Below, piece by piece: positions 1 to 11,122 of a stretch of 64,000 nt of DNA; position 1 is the first letter of the stretch, and each line of letters starts with the position of its first letter. A program made the translations under genes and the position numbers. Source of the DNA: Laburnicola sp. R22_1 (Eukaryota > Ascomycota > Dothideomycetes > Pleosporales > Didymosphaeriaceae); contig JACONQ010000004.1 of the NCBI GenBank assembly GCA_014281115.1, forward strand, positions 2,666,001 to 2,730,000, written 5' to 3'. The notes beneath the pieces are model-generated. The model made no database searches. It had not been told where the DNA came from and worked only from the letters and a program-made list of their open reading frames with translations.

Positions 1-1551
1 TCGCTAAGGCTTGCTTACGAGGGCCCAAATCATAGACTTTCGTGGTTTGGTTATACCATGCGTAGCTGACCATGAAGTCAGCTACACCGGTTAGAATTCG
101 ATCCCATTTCTCGAGTGTCTTGTTGGTGGGAAACTTCCTGTACTCCATCTCGGCGAACCACATCGGATGCGGTTGCTGCCAGATTAGCAGAGAATTGATC
201 TCCCCAGGTGCGGGGCGTCCGGTGGGATCGCTCATCTTCCCGATCCGCGCACCTTTGTAGCCTTGGTGCTTGGCTCGGTCGTAGCTGGAAGGCAGGAATC
301 GGCTGTAGACGCCGATGCTGCGGTTGTATAGTGACCATTTGTTCCAGATTTGCCAGTGGGCGAGATGCCTGGATTTCGGTGGATATAAGCATGTCTTTCA
401 TACGCATTGGCTGTTACGGAATACACTCACCAGAAGACCATCTCGAGATGGAACTTTCCATACCAGCCGTTGTTCACAAGACCCGATTCCTGCGCAGGGT
501 CTCTACCAGCTCCGTTCACAGCCAGGAGGTACTGTGTGAGTATGATGCGGCGCTGGAGTTCTTTGGCTGAAGAGTTTGTTGCAGTCGGCAATGAGATGAA
601 TGCACCCTTGGACCAGTATTCATGCCACCAATCCGCTGCCTCGTCCTTGATATCCTCAAACGTGCCGGATTTTTTTCCAACCTTGGGCGCAAAGGTTACG
701 GTAAAGGTGAGCGCCGTATCCTCCTTGCCAGGTCTCAAAACGTATTGGTGAGTTGCATTGTTCGTCCGTGCAATATGCGCGTCACCTTCCCACTCAATCT
801 CAGCGACATAAGTTGTCGCATCCAAATTATGAATGATTGTAGCGCTATTACCCCTCTGTTCCAGGGTCGTTGTATGGTTTGAAGTGGCATTGAAGAGTCC
901 CACAAACGGGGCATCGAACTTGTTCTTCCCGTTGGCGTAAGGGAAGTCAAAGAAGACCCCGAAGTTTCCACTTCCCAGTAGTTTTGATTCGATCTCCACC
1001 CCAACTGTATCCGTATCCGGACTTCCGATAGTCTGTACGTGAACTTTGCTACCGTTTAGCGTAAACGAAGATAATATCCTTCCTTCCCACAGGTCCAGCT
1101 CCTGTGACTTCTGCTCCAACGTGTTTTCAGTGATATTTCTGCCCCCAAACCACAACCCCACCCTTCCAAGATTGATGCGATGCGGGTTCGCTCTCAGCCA
1201 TTGGCTGATGTCCTTTTGCGCAGGATTGGGTTGATTGTAGTTGACGAGCCGCCCATGAGTCCACCAGTCCCGGCCAGTAAAGTCTGAAATCGCCGTCTGA
1301 TTCGGTGTGGATGGCAGCGATGAGTTGTGCCAGCCCCATGATGATAGAGTATTGTGCGGGAGGAATGTTTGAAGCCCAGTGACATCAACGCCAAACGCGA
1401 AATCACCATTTCCGACCTGAAGTGGACTGTAGGGGTGTGACTCGTTTAGCTTTAGATTGAACTGTCGCACAACAGATTCGCGGTCGATCTTGCAGGTGGC
1501 GAGTACCACCAGGGTGGTGAGCAGTGTAGTTCGTTTCAACATTTTCGGCAT
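1..1551 (-). CDS. Secreted six-hairpin glycosidase-like protein, 3' end cut by window
   Basis: Partial gene on the minus strand. Exon 1 is 431..1551 and exon 2 is 1..368 and runs off the window; the 62-bp intron 369..430 has a GTGAGT donor and CAG acceptor and joins the frame as ...HLEMVFW/HLAHWQIWNKW. The start is taken at ATG 1551; a second in-frame ATG lies at 1542. The N-terminus has a short basic segment and a hydrophobic stretch (TTLLTTLVVLA), a likely signal peptide, so the product is probably secreted. The middle is rich in Asn-X-Ser/Thr sites. The segments PLQVGNGDFAFGVDVTGLQTF near the N-terminus and NNGWYGKFHLEM before the junction resemble fungal six-hairpin (alpha/alpha-barrel) glycosidase-like proteins related to GH65/GH95. 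No substrate can be read from the sequence. It shares a 403-bp divergent promoter with the helicase gene. Confidence 0.72.
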
Positions 1552-1954
1552 CTGAGAGAGCGGGAGCAATGAAGAACATATTGTATTATCTGCGACTTGT
1601 GCAACTTCATTACGTCGTCCCGGGTTACCGACGTAATGGATGTGCTTTACATTGATGGATAAATTGCCGGTTGATGAAGGTCTCTAGCGGCCGAAACGCA
1701 GCGGGGTCGCGCGATCGACAGACACGCTTCAATCCCCATGAAAGGGGATCCCAAATGTACTACTAGACGTATTTAATGGGTGAATCTGAGAGCTAGGACG
1801 ATATAATGCTGCTTGGTTGAAGTTGTACCTACGGTTGGTTATAACGGTGTTGAAAAGTGCCTTGCCTATTCGGGTTACGGTCAATTGTCCTTATCGATAA
1901 GACCGATGTCAAAAAAGTTCAGTGCAGACTCGGGTCACAAACACAACACATATC
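1552..1954. promoter_or_regulatory. Divergent promoter, glycosidase-like / DEAH helicase
   Basis: 403 bp between two divergent starts. No gene, RNA or repeat was recognised; it should hold both promoters. Confidence 0.5.
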
Positions 1955-4773
1955 ATGGCCAAGCTACAGGATGGAGAGCCACATAACGCAGAAAAAGAGT
2001 TACCCGTGGATTTTAAAAGGGGAAAGAAGCGGAAGCGCAAGGGCGATGCTACGGCAGTTACGATCAAGAAAGGCGTAGGGAAGCTGATGAGGTTTGGAAC
2101 ACCAGAAGAGCAAGATGAGGCTGTGAGTGCGCCATCAGAGGGTCTGGCTGTGGAAAATGGGTCCAAAGTAAATCCAACGAGCGATGAGACCGATGTTAAA
2201 CCGCCGACACCACCCATTTCGGGCAGGTTTCCACAGCCCAAACCCATCGAATCCAGTGTTCAACCGAAGAGCTCCCGGCGAGAGAACCGGCCAAATGGCC
2301 ATCAAGACCGTGGAGGCCAACACCATAAATCGAACCATGGGATCAGACCGGTTCCTAGTACAGGTCAAGGCTCCCACTTGCTCAAGAGACGCGACGAGCT
2401 GCTTCCCAAACGCAAGGCTCTGCCTATATGGTCCCAGGCGGATGCCATACGACAGCGCTTACGGGAGAACAATGTGCTCGTACTCACTGGTGAGACGGGT
2501 TCCGGCAAGTCCACCCAGGTGCCGCAGTTTTTGCTCTCTGAGGATTGGTGTACGAAGACCATTGCGATCACGCAACCGCGCCGTGTCGCGGCAATCTCAC
2601 TTGCTCGACGTGTCGCTGAGGAGATGGGGAGTTTATTTGGGGCCCAAAGTCCTGCAGCCAAAGTCGGATATAGCGTCCGATTTGACAATGCTGCGGGTCC
2701 CAATACGAAGGTCAAGTTCCTGACTGAGGGCATGCTACTCCAGGAGATGCTTCGGGATCCGGAGATGAAGCAGTATAGTGCAGTCATCGTTGACGAAGTT
2801 CACGAGAGGTACGCAACTCGGGCACGAGTTATGGATACGTGAAATATGCATTATGCTGACATTTTCCGCACATTCAATCAACTCACAAACTCAAGCCTGA
2901 TCCTTCCCTTATTTATACTCCCCTGAAATTTATGTACAGTGTAGTTGCTAACTTCTACCCCAGAAGCGTCAATGTGGACCTGATTCTCGGCTTTCTGAGA
3001 AACCTGGTTTCCAAAATTGAGAGGGAAGGGAAGACACGCAAGCATCCATTAAAAGTCGTGGTCATGAGTGCTACGGCAGACGTTCAAAGCCTCGTGAACT
3101 TCTTTGCCGAAGGCGTCAATGAGGCCCAAGGATCCTTCGCCGCCTCGAACGAACCGAAACCAAACTTAAACCAGCCAGCGCGTGATCGTATATCGACCTG
3201 TTTTGTTGAAGGTCGCCAGTATCCAGTCAAAACTGTCTATCTGCCCGAGCCGACTATGGATTGGGTAGAATCTGCTTTGAAGATCATCTTTCAGATACAC
3301 TATAAGCAGCCGCTTCCTGGGGATGTCCTCGTATTTCTCACAGGGCAGGACAAGATCGAGGCGCTAGAGAAGCTCGTTAACGACTACGCCGCAGCAATGG
3401 ACAAAGAGATGCCGAAGCTTTTAGCGCTTCCCCTATTTGCCGCCCTACCACAGCAGGCCCAACAACGCATATTCCAGCCCACGCCCCATCGGACGCGTAA
3501 AGTTATTCTTGCTACAAACATTGCCGAAACTTCAGTCACAGTGCCTGGTGTACGCTTCGTTATTGACTGCGGGAAGTCCAAAATAAAGCAATACCGCAGC
3601 AATCTAGGTCTAGAGTCTCTATTGGCCAAGGCGATATCCAAGTCGGCTGCTATCCAGCGCAAAGGTCGTGCCGGTCGTGAGGCTCCCGGTCAGTGCTATC
3701 GTTTATACACAGAAGCCGATTACAAATCGTTAGAGGAACGGACAACACCTGAGATTCTGCGTTGCGATCTCAGCCAATCATTGCTCACCATGAAAGCTCG
3801 CGGTGTCAACGACGTTCTCAACTTCCCTTTCCTGGATCGGCCGCCCCGTGAAGCGCTCGGCAAAGCGCTCATGCAGCTCTTCCATATTGGCGCTTTAAAA
3901 GAAGACGGTATGGTTAGTGAGCTGGGGATGCAAATGGCCAAGCTACCTGTTTCGCCCACACTCGCTCGTATCCTTGTGGAGGCTGCGAGTCCGGAGCGTG
4001 CTTGCTTACTCGATGTGATTGATATCATATCTGCACTCAGCACTGAGGACAACATCTTCTTCAACATAGCTACCGAGGAGCGGAGAGAGCAAGCCGAAGA
4101 AGCGAGGAGAAGTCTATATCGGCGTGAAGGCGATCACTTGACGTTCCTAGCTACCGTGCAGCAATATTCGGAAGAGCAGACGGACCGGAAGGCATGGTGT
4201 GAGAGGCACTTTGTGTCTCATCGCGCGATGCAAAACGTCATGGTAAGTGGCATCGAGTAGACCGCCCCTCCAGCATCTGAGCAAGTGTTTCTGTGCAGAT
4301 TTCAAGTTTTGTGTTACCCCAGCATACACCTTGACATGATAGGCTGTACGGATCTTCGCGTTCCGTGCTGCGCAGCGGCACCTCTCTTACTCTTCATGTT
4401 GCCTGTTCTTTCTAACGCTCTCCAGAATATTCGCAAGCAACTCCGCCAGCAATGTACGCAACTTAAACTCCTACCTGCTAACCCACCTACCTCATCTACC
4501 TCTTCCCCCAACGCCGAAGCGATCCTCGCCTGCATCCTCCGAGGTTTCGTCTCCAACACTGCGCGACTCTGTCCCGACGGCAGCTACAAAACCTTCTTTC
4601 ACAACCACGTTGTCGCCATTCATCCGAGTAGCGTTATGCACGGGCGGAAAATTAAGGCGGAAGCTATCGTGTTCAGTGAATTCTTGTATACGAATAAGGC
4701 GTATGCGAAGAAAGTGAGCGCCGTGCAGATGAACTGGGTGGAGGATGTGATGAAGGAGGTTGTGCCTATGTAG
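1955..4773 (+). CDS. DHR2: DEAH-type ATP-dependent RNA helicase, DHR2-like
   Basis: Three exons, 1955..2808, 2964..4242 and 4426..4773, give 826 residues; the introns are 155 and 183 bp with GT-AG ends. The basic N-terminus (KRGKKRKRKG) suggests nuclear or nucleolar location. Helicase motifs are in order: Walker A GETGSGKST, TQPRRVAA, the Walker B box, SAT (VVMSATAD), and IQRKGRAGREAPGQCYRLY, followed by the ratchet/HA2 region and the OB-fold C-terminal domain in exon 3. The Walker B box reads DEVHER, split by intron 1, so the name-giving Ala is Val. Length and the LLKRRDELLPKRKALPIW segment fit yeast Dhr2 / DHX33-like proteins of ribosome biogenesis. The class is certain; the ortholog name is likely but not proved. 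The start is the first in-frame ATG, after a non-ATG open stretch. Confidence 0.9.
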
Positions 4774-5019
4774 ATGGTGTTGAATAGATGTATAGAGCAT
4801 TGTGTAATTGATCATCCGCTTTCTCTTTGTTCTGTACATGCTACGGATCTTTGTATTTCAATGTCGAGTCATGCCAAGCAATTCATAATGATAAGATACG
4901 GTTTCCACCATCATCTACATTTGTATTACGTATCCTGGGTAGTGTACGCTCAGCCTAATGAAGCTCTCTCACAACTTGTAATCACTCCCCCGTCTATCGC
5001 ACCATATCTACATATCCCC

Positions 5020-7074
5020 CTACCGCCTCCTCCCCACTCCCGTACTCGCCTCCTTATCCGCCAAGCTAACAACCTCCCCAATACCTGCAGCCTCCTGCTC
5101 ATCCTCCAACGCGCGAATCTCCTCTCTACAATCCCACCACTTCTCCTCCGCCCGATCAAACGCCGCCTTCTTGATCTCCTTCGGCGCCTTCGTCTGTCCC
5201 TGCGCACCGTAACTCATCTCATCCAGAATAACGTTCTGCCACGCTTCCGATGTGCGCTCGTAGAACGCACGGCGCGATTCAAAGGGCCGCGGATGAGGCA
5301 GCGTATCCGTGAGCGCGGAGATCTCCTCGGTAGTGCCAATGTCTTCTTCTGGAGCTTTTACGGGAGCAGGGGAGTTGAGAGCACTAGTCGGGGCTGTAGA
5401 AGCGAGAGTGGACTTATCGTCCTCATCTTCATCATCTTCCGAGCCGGAGTATTCGTCATCTTCTTCTTCCGAGTCGGCTTCGTCGTCGCTGCCTTGCCAG
5501 TCTTCTAGCTCGCGCTTGAAAATCTCCACCACGCCGTCGAGGTGGTTCAGATTGACAGACCAGAGCTCGTCGAATGTGAACTCGCGGTCTCCCTTTTCAA
5601 AGGTGCCGCCGTATATGTACAGCGTGTCTCCTTGAACAGTGAGCGCGGCGTTGAAACGCGGATGTGGAAACTCGTATATGCGGGGTTTCTCTGGGCGGGT
5701 GTCTTCTTCTTCCTCTTGCTCTTTCTCCTTCTTCTCTTCTTCTTCGTCGGAGTCGGGGCTTGTGACGCCGCCGGCCTTCATTTCTAGCGCTTTCAGGTTC
5801 GCGAGGAGCTCTTCTTCGTCGGCTTTTGCGCGGTCGCGACGGCTTATGTTGGCTTGTTGGGCGGCTTTTTTGTTGGCGTTTGCTTTGGGGCGACGAAGGT
5901 TGAGAGGCATGTATCGGTTTCGTTCGATGTTCCATACGAATAGTTGATTGAAAAACTCGGAGTCAATGCCTTCTTCGCTTTCTTCTACGTCGTGCACACC
6001 ACCGAACATGATACCGCGGCCTTTGTGGAAAGCCATCGTAGCGCCTGCGCGAGGCGGGTTCGGCGGATTAGCAGGACGTTTGCGACGTTCCCAAGATACG
6101 GTCGGAAGAGTGGTAGAGGGTTGATCAGCAGGTGGAGGAATGATGCGAATGAACCAAGTATCCTCGTGGACTTTGGGTTTCAGGACCATCCTCGTTGCTC
6201 CACCTCCACTAGGCGCTTTCTTGCCTTTGCCCTGTTGTTGCTGTTTCCCACCAGCCGCAGTCCTGACGCGAGAGTAACCGCCGTAAAGGACGGCACCTTG
6301 GTCATGTGGGAGCAATGTAAAGCTGGACCGCGCATCGGGAACTGCGCGCGCTGATTGTAGCTTTGGCGTATGCCAGGCAAAGTTCACGCAATCGTATATC
6401 CAGATATCATTCAGATACTTGGTTGTGACCGAGGTATCCTGGAAGCCACCGAACAGGATGATGTACTGTTTGAAGCCGACCATGCGATGTCCACTCCTGG
6501 CCGGTGGACTTGACGCCTTGCCTTTGAACTCTATGCGCGTCCACTCGCGGCTCGTTGGATCCAGCTTCCAGAAATCATTGTAGTGATAGAATGTGCCCTG
6601 TTTCGGAGAGCTAAATTCGCCACCAAACAGGTATATCTCTTTCGTATTTACCGCCCTGCACCACGCATGACCCGATCGTGGTAGCGGCGAGTTCGGAGAC
6701 GTTACTTTACTCCAGATGTCTTTCTTGATGTTGTATACAAATAGATCGTTGTAGAAATTCACCGTAGCGCCGTTGTAGTACTCTCCACCGTACAGGAAGA
6801 TCTCGTTCTCGTTCGCCGGATTCCCGATTATCAAGCTGGACGATCTTGGTGATGGTGGTTCGCATGCCACTTCTGTTATGGCGTGGTACTGCTCTTGCTG
6901 TTTCGCGTACTGCGCGAGGACCTCGTCCAGGTCTACGGATTCGGCATCAGAATCCACATCCTTGACCTTGGTCGCTACCTTCTTGTCTTTCTTTCCTGCC
7001 TTCTTCTCTTGCTTTGCTGCCTTGGCAGCTTTGACGGCCTTTTTATCTCCTGATTTTTTCTTGTCTTTCGCCAT
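5020..7074 (-). CDS. KEL3: Kelch-repeat protein, KEL3/KLHDC4-like
   Basis: Intronless 684-residue gene. The N-terminal 45 residues are Lys/Ala-rich (KKVATKVKD), likely charged helix or nuclear signal. Residues about 70-480 hold kelch repeats with the typical YGG/FGG turns (IFLYGGEYYNG, IYLFGGEF, IILFGGFQD, GIMFGGVHD, LYIYGGTF), predicted to fold as a beta-propeller. Acidic runs (EEEEKKEKEQEEEE and DDEYSGSEDDEDEDD) separate this from a C-terminal region, HPRPFESRRAFYERTSEAWQ, typical of the DUF4110 tail of KEL3-type proteins. The family has no settled enzymatic role and probably acts as a scaffold. The gene is convergent with the helicase (246 bp between stops). Confidence 0.88.
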   Translation of the reverse strand: MAKDKKKSGDKKAVKAAKAAKQEKKAGKKDKKVATKVKDVDSDAESVDLDEVLAQYAKQQEQYHAITEVACEPPSPRSSSLIIGNPANENEIFLYGGEYYNGATVNFYNDLFVYNIKKDIWSKVTSPNSPLPRSGHAWCRAVNTKEIYLFGGEFSSPKQGTFYHYNDFWKLDPTSREWTRIEFKGKASSPPARSGHRMVGFKQYIILFGGFQDTSVTTKYLNDIWIYDCVNFAWHTPKLQSARAVPDARSSFTLLPHDQGAVLYGGYSRVRTAAGGKQQQQGKGKKAPSGGGATRMVLKPKVHEDTWFIRIIPPPADQPSTTLPTVSWERRKRPANPPNPPRAGATMAFHKGRGIMFGGVHDVEESEEGIDSEFFNQLFVWNIERNRYMPLNLRRPKANANKKAAQQANISRRDRAKADEEELLANLKALEMKAGGVTSPDSDEEEEKKEKEQEEEEDTRPEKPRIYEFPHPRFNAALTVQGDTLYIYGGTFEKGDREFTFDELWSVNLNHLDGVVEIFKRELEDWQGSDDEADSEEEDDEYSGSEDDEDEDDKSTLASTAPTSALNSPAPVKAPEEDIGTTEEISALTDTLPHPRPFESRRAFYERTSEAWQNVILDEMSYGAQGQTKAPKEIKKAAFDRAEEKWWDCREEIRALEDEQEAAGIGEVVSLADKEASTGVGRRR

Positions 7075-7398
7075 GATGCCTTTGTCTCAGCTAGACTCAA
7101 TGTTTGTGTTCTCAAGGGTCACTGCCCGCAAAGTCTCGGCAACTTTCAGCGACGATATGAGGATGCTATTTGTGCTGCAATTTATTAGACCGAGCGAAGA
7201 AAGTGAACTCGGAGACAAGAATGCAGATGCCTGGTTGAACGCGTGACCCTGTGGGCGTGCATGCGATGTGATTATGCATCTTGTGCAGGTTTGTGCAAGC
7301 TACCCCGCGAAATACTCTGGAGCCGCCTGCCGTAATCGGGAGCGGCCCGCCTATCCAACCCTTCTCTCCATATATACAAACAGACAATATCCATCAAA
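7075..7398. promoter_or_regulatory. Divergent promoter, kelch protein / S33 peptidase
   Basis: 324 bp between divergent genes. A TATA-like stretch (catatatacaa) lies about 25-30 bp before the peptidase ATG. No gene was seen. Confidence 0.5.
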
Positions 7399-8906
7399 AT
7401 GATACAAGCCGCCAAGACCCTCGAGCAACGAAGTCACTTGGTACCTGGTAACGCCCTCGCAATACGTCCTTGGGCCCAGCACTAACGACACAATCAGGCA
7501 AACTCAGGATAACAGAGCACTTCTTCCAGGTGCCCCGTGACTACGCCAACCCGTCCTCAGGCACCATCCAGCTCTTCGCCCGCTCAGCTCGCAAAGTAGC
7601 TAAGCCCGCAGACTACGCCCCTTCAGGAATCGAGGAGCCTTCTAAAACACAGCATCCATGGCTCCTCTACCTGCAAGGCGGCCCCGGTTTCGAGTGTGCG
7701 AGCCCGCAAAACAGCGCTTGGTCTTCCTTCCTGCTGGACAAGGGCTACCAGATCTTGGCAATGGATCAGCGCGGGACAGGACTGTCGACAGCCATTTCCC
7801 AGAGTAGTCTGCAGCTGAGGGGCGACGAAAATGTGCAGGCTGAGTATATGAAGAGCTTTCGGGCTGATAGCATTGTCAAGGACGCGGAGGCTATTCGCAA
7901 GGCACTTACCGCTGACTATCCAGAAGAGAGGAAGAAATGGAGTATTATGGGGCAGAGCTTTGGCGGGTTTTGCTGCACGACGTATCTGAGCTTCTATCCT
8001 GAGGGGGTCAAGGAGGCGTTTCTGTTCGGTGGTTTACCGCCGTTGAGAAATGGGCCAGATGACGTGTATAAACGGTTGTACCCGAGGATTGAGAAGCGGA
8101 ATGATGCGTACTATGCCAAGTATCCTGAGGATGTGGAGAGGGTGCGTAGAGTGGTCAAGTTCCTGAGTCGTTTTGGTGATGAGACGGTCCGTGTTCAGGG
8201 CGGTGAAGGCTCGTTGAGTGCAAGCCGCTTCCTTCAGTTAGGCATAGGCTTGGGGATGCATGGTAAGCTTCCGCAGTTTTGTTTCCAGGACATTACTCAG
8301 ACCGAATTGCTAAACCGCGTTATAGGTGGCTTTGATCGCGTGCACGAGCTCGTCCTCCGTGCCGACAACGACCTCACCCTCTTTGGCCACATTGCTCGTC
8401 CCACCGTACTCGCCATCGAAAAGTCCCAGTCCTGGGATACTAACGTCATTTACGCACTGCTCCACGAACCTTGCTACTGCCAAGGAGAAGCCTCAAATTG
8501 GTCCGCTCAACGTTTACTCTCATCCTATCCCTCCTTTTCCCTTCAAGACACCATCAAAGACACCTCCAAGCCCGTTTATTTCACCGGAGAGATGATCTAC
8601 CCTTTCATGTTCGATTGCTACCCCGAGCTCAAGAAGTTAAAGACAGTCGGCGAGATGCTTGCGCAGGAGAAGGATTGGCCGAAGCTGTACGATATGGAGC
8701 AGTTGGACAAGAACGAGGTGCCAGTCTACGCAGCGGCTTACGTGAACGATATGTATGTGGACTTTGACCTGAGCATGGAGACTGCGAAGACGATCAAAGG
8801 GTGCAAGACGTATGCGACAAATGCGATGTACCACAATGCCGTATCAAGCAAAGCGGACGAGGTATTGAAAGAGCTATTTGCGCTGAGGGACGATGTAATG
8901 GATTAG
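7399..8906 (+). CDS. Prolyl aminopeptidase (proline iminopeptidase), peptidase family S33
   Basis: Exon 1 is 7399..7447 and exon 2 is 7498..8906, with a 50-bp intron (GTAACG...CAG, branch CTAAC at 7482), giving 485 residues. The exon join gives HLVPGKLRITEHFFQVPRDY, matching the usual S33 N-terminus; without exon 1 the protein would lack it. An alpha/beta-hydrolase is shown by the oxyanion motif GGPGFE, DQRGTGLS, and the nucleophile elbow GQSFGG. The other catalytic residues are probably Asp in YVNDMYVDF and His in NAMYHNAV. The enzyme removes N-terminal proline from peptides; with no signal peptide it is likely cytosolic. The gene is convergent with the FAD monooxygenase, only 17 bp between stops, and close to a pyroglutamyl peptidase gene. 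Confidence 0.9.
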
Positions 8907-8923
8907 AGCTTCTCGTTGCGCGT

Positions 8924-10275
8924 CTATATCTTGACGCTAGTATCGTGGTAGATCCTCTTCGCTTTTTCTATTTCTTGGTCGAGATCCACATCCCAAATCC
9001 ACCTCTGCCTCTGCGTCATGTTCTCTTGGATCTTACTTAAATCGTCACCTTCCAACTCGAACTCATACAATCTACCAGCTTCCTCGCTAGTCGTCACGTT
9101 CTTCTGCGTCCTCGGCCTCCTCACCTCATCAAATGCTCGGAATGCACCCGCCAAGTCTTCTGCATTCTGAACCTCCTTTAGCAGCGCCGACATGATAAGT
9201 GAATCTTCGACACACATTCCCGCACCAGCGCCTTGATGCGGTGTTGAGGCGTGTGCAGCATCACCTAGCAAACACACCCGCCCTCGATAGTAGGTAGAAC
9301 AGGGGAGGTGATAGAATAGAGCCCAGATGTCGGGTTTTTGCATTGCTTGGACAATCTTCCGAACGTGTGGGCCCCAATCGGCGAAGTCGGCATTCATATC
9401 TTCTTTGGAGGTGGTAATGACCCATTGCTCGTGTTTCCACTCTTTGCAGGAGCTAAATGCCACAACTACAAAAGTCAATATAACGCAGATAACGACATCA
9501 GAGCGAGCCACTTACCATTCATCGTCTTCCCCTTCTCGATGGGGAAGGTGAGCAGGTGGCCGTGATAGCCAAAGAACATCTGACTGTTTTGCGCAACATT
9601 TTCACCCAACATGTCTGTAGCTTCCTTGGAGGGGATCAAACCTCGATATGCGTATTTCCCGGAGAATACAGCCTTTGAAGCAGGATCATCCTCCCCAAGC
9701 AACCACTTCCGTGTCGTAGCCTTTATCCCGTCGCATCCGACTACAGCGTTATGTCGCGCTTCGGTGCCATCTGCGAAGCAACATATAACGTCCGCTGACC
9801 CATCCTCTACCATTTTCATATCAACCAACTTCTTCCCGAATTGCGCCACGCCCTCTGGTATTTCCTTCACCAGCTCGTCTAGAAAATGCGCCCTGTACAC
9901 CCCGCCATTCCCCCTATCTGAATTAAGCTGCACATCGAACAGTGCATCCCCCACCTCCGTCTCCTTCCTTACAAACCCCTCTTTATCAGCCTTGCGAGCG
10001 TCTCCCACACGTATCGTAAACCAAGTATTTGCTTTGCTGGGCCCTCGGTTGGTAGTACTGCACTTGTCGAAGGCAGCCCCAATCTTGGGCGAGATCTTCC
10101 TCATCGCGAGGACAGAATTAGGTCCGAAGGCGACGCCCGCACCAATCTCGCCAAAGTGAGGCGCTGCCTCGTAAATGGTGAGCGGGATATCATGTTGGAG
10201 GAGTGCGATTGCGAGAGTGAGACCTGAGATGCCGCCGCCAATTATGGCGATGTTGAAGGGTTTCGAGGATGCCAT
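8924..10275 (-). CDS. FAD-dependent monooxygenase, salicylate hydroxylase-like
   Basis: Exon 1 is 9516..10275 and exon 2 is 8924..9465; the 50-bp intron 9466..9515 (GTAAGT...TAG) joins KTMN to VVAFSSCKEW, giving 433 residues. Group A flavoprotein monooxygenase motifs are complete: the Rossmann GxGxxG (IIGGGISGLTLAIALL) with a following acidic residue (YEA), the DG motif (VVGCDGIKA), and the GD motif (VCLLGDAAHASTPHQGAGAG). It should hydroxylate an aromatic or related compound using NAD(P)H and O2; the substrate cannot be read. Salicylate hydroxylases, 6-hydroxynicotinate 3-monooxygenase-like enzymes and secondary-metabolite tailoring enzymes share this layout. A 59-bp tandem duplication lies just upstream of the start. 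Confidence 0.88.
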
Positions 10276-11122
10276 TTCCGACAGAGAGATGGAGGTGGGG
10301 TTCGAGGCTGTTTTGAGTGTTATGGGTTAGGTGCATGTCGGAAAGGCTGCGATGCTTTGTTCCGATGTTTGGTCGCGTCGGACTCCACGCGGTAGTAAGA
10401 TCCGGCAAATTCCATCGAAGTGTACGACACCTCCGCGTCGACTCCACGCGGTAGTAAGATCCGGCAAGTTCCATCAAAGTGTACGACACCTCCGCGTCGA
10501 CGGGCATCATGGTTTCTCATGGAGATGAAGCTGCTAATCGTCATTGTGGAGATGGCATGGCGCTGAAATGCTACAGTAGTTTCCACATGGTTCCGGCTCC
10601 ACAGTGGTATGTCAAACCACGTGTTCTAAAAGCATAGTTGTACGGCAGCTGGGTCTATAAAATCGCCTCCCAGATGTTTGCCTCTGGTGTACCTTTTTTC
10701 TTGTTCTGTTTTTAGGTACCTACGTCGTGCCTCGGATGAAGGGTACCGACGTCACAACAAAGACAGTAACCGTTTCTAGCAGCGCCACTCCACGAGCGCG
10801 TGCCGACTTCCGTTTACAACCGCGAGGTTTACGATGCATCCGTTATGCACGGCATCTCTACTTGTTTGGTTTCGGGATATTTAACTGCAGGTAAGTCGCC
10901 GTTCCGATCATAATGTTCTCCGTTGTGAGCTGTCGGCATTGTACCCCGATCTCCTACCTTCTATCCACTGACCAGTGTACTCCGCACAACCTCGGGAGGC
11001 GCGTCATCGCACGTGGCTCATCACTATCCAGAAGAGCACGTCACAATAGAGTATGGCTGATGGCTTCTCTAGATTCAAGCGAACTTGGTTGCAAGGAGAC
11101 TACATGCTGTATTGAATAATCA
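10276..11122. promoter_or_regulatory. Divergent intergenic region, monooxygenase / pyroglutamyl peptidase
   Basis: 847 bp. Besides the 59-bp tandem duplication, a TATA-like ctataaaatc occurs near 10653. No gene or RNA was recognised. Confidence 0.45.
10382..10499. repeat. 59-bp tandem duplication
   Basis: Two adjacent 59-bp copies, 10382..10440 and 10441..10499, each starting actccacgcgg and ending cctccgcgtcg. They differ at only two sites, both A/G transitions (caaatt against caagtt, atcgaag against atcaaag). It lies 107-224 bp upstream of the monooxygenase start, within its likely promoter. Confidence 0.95.
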
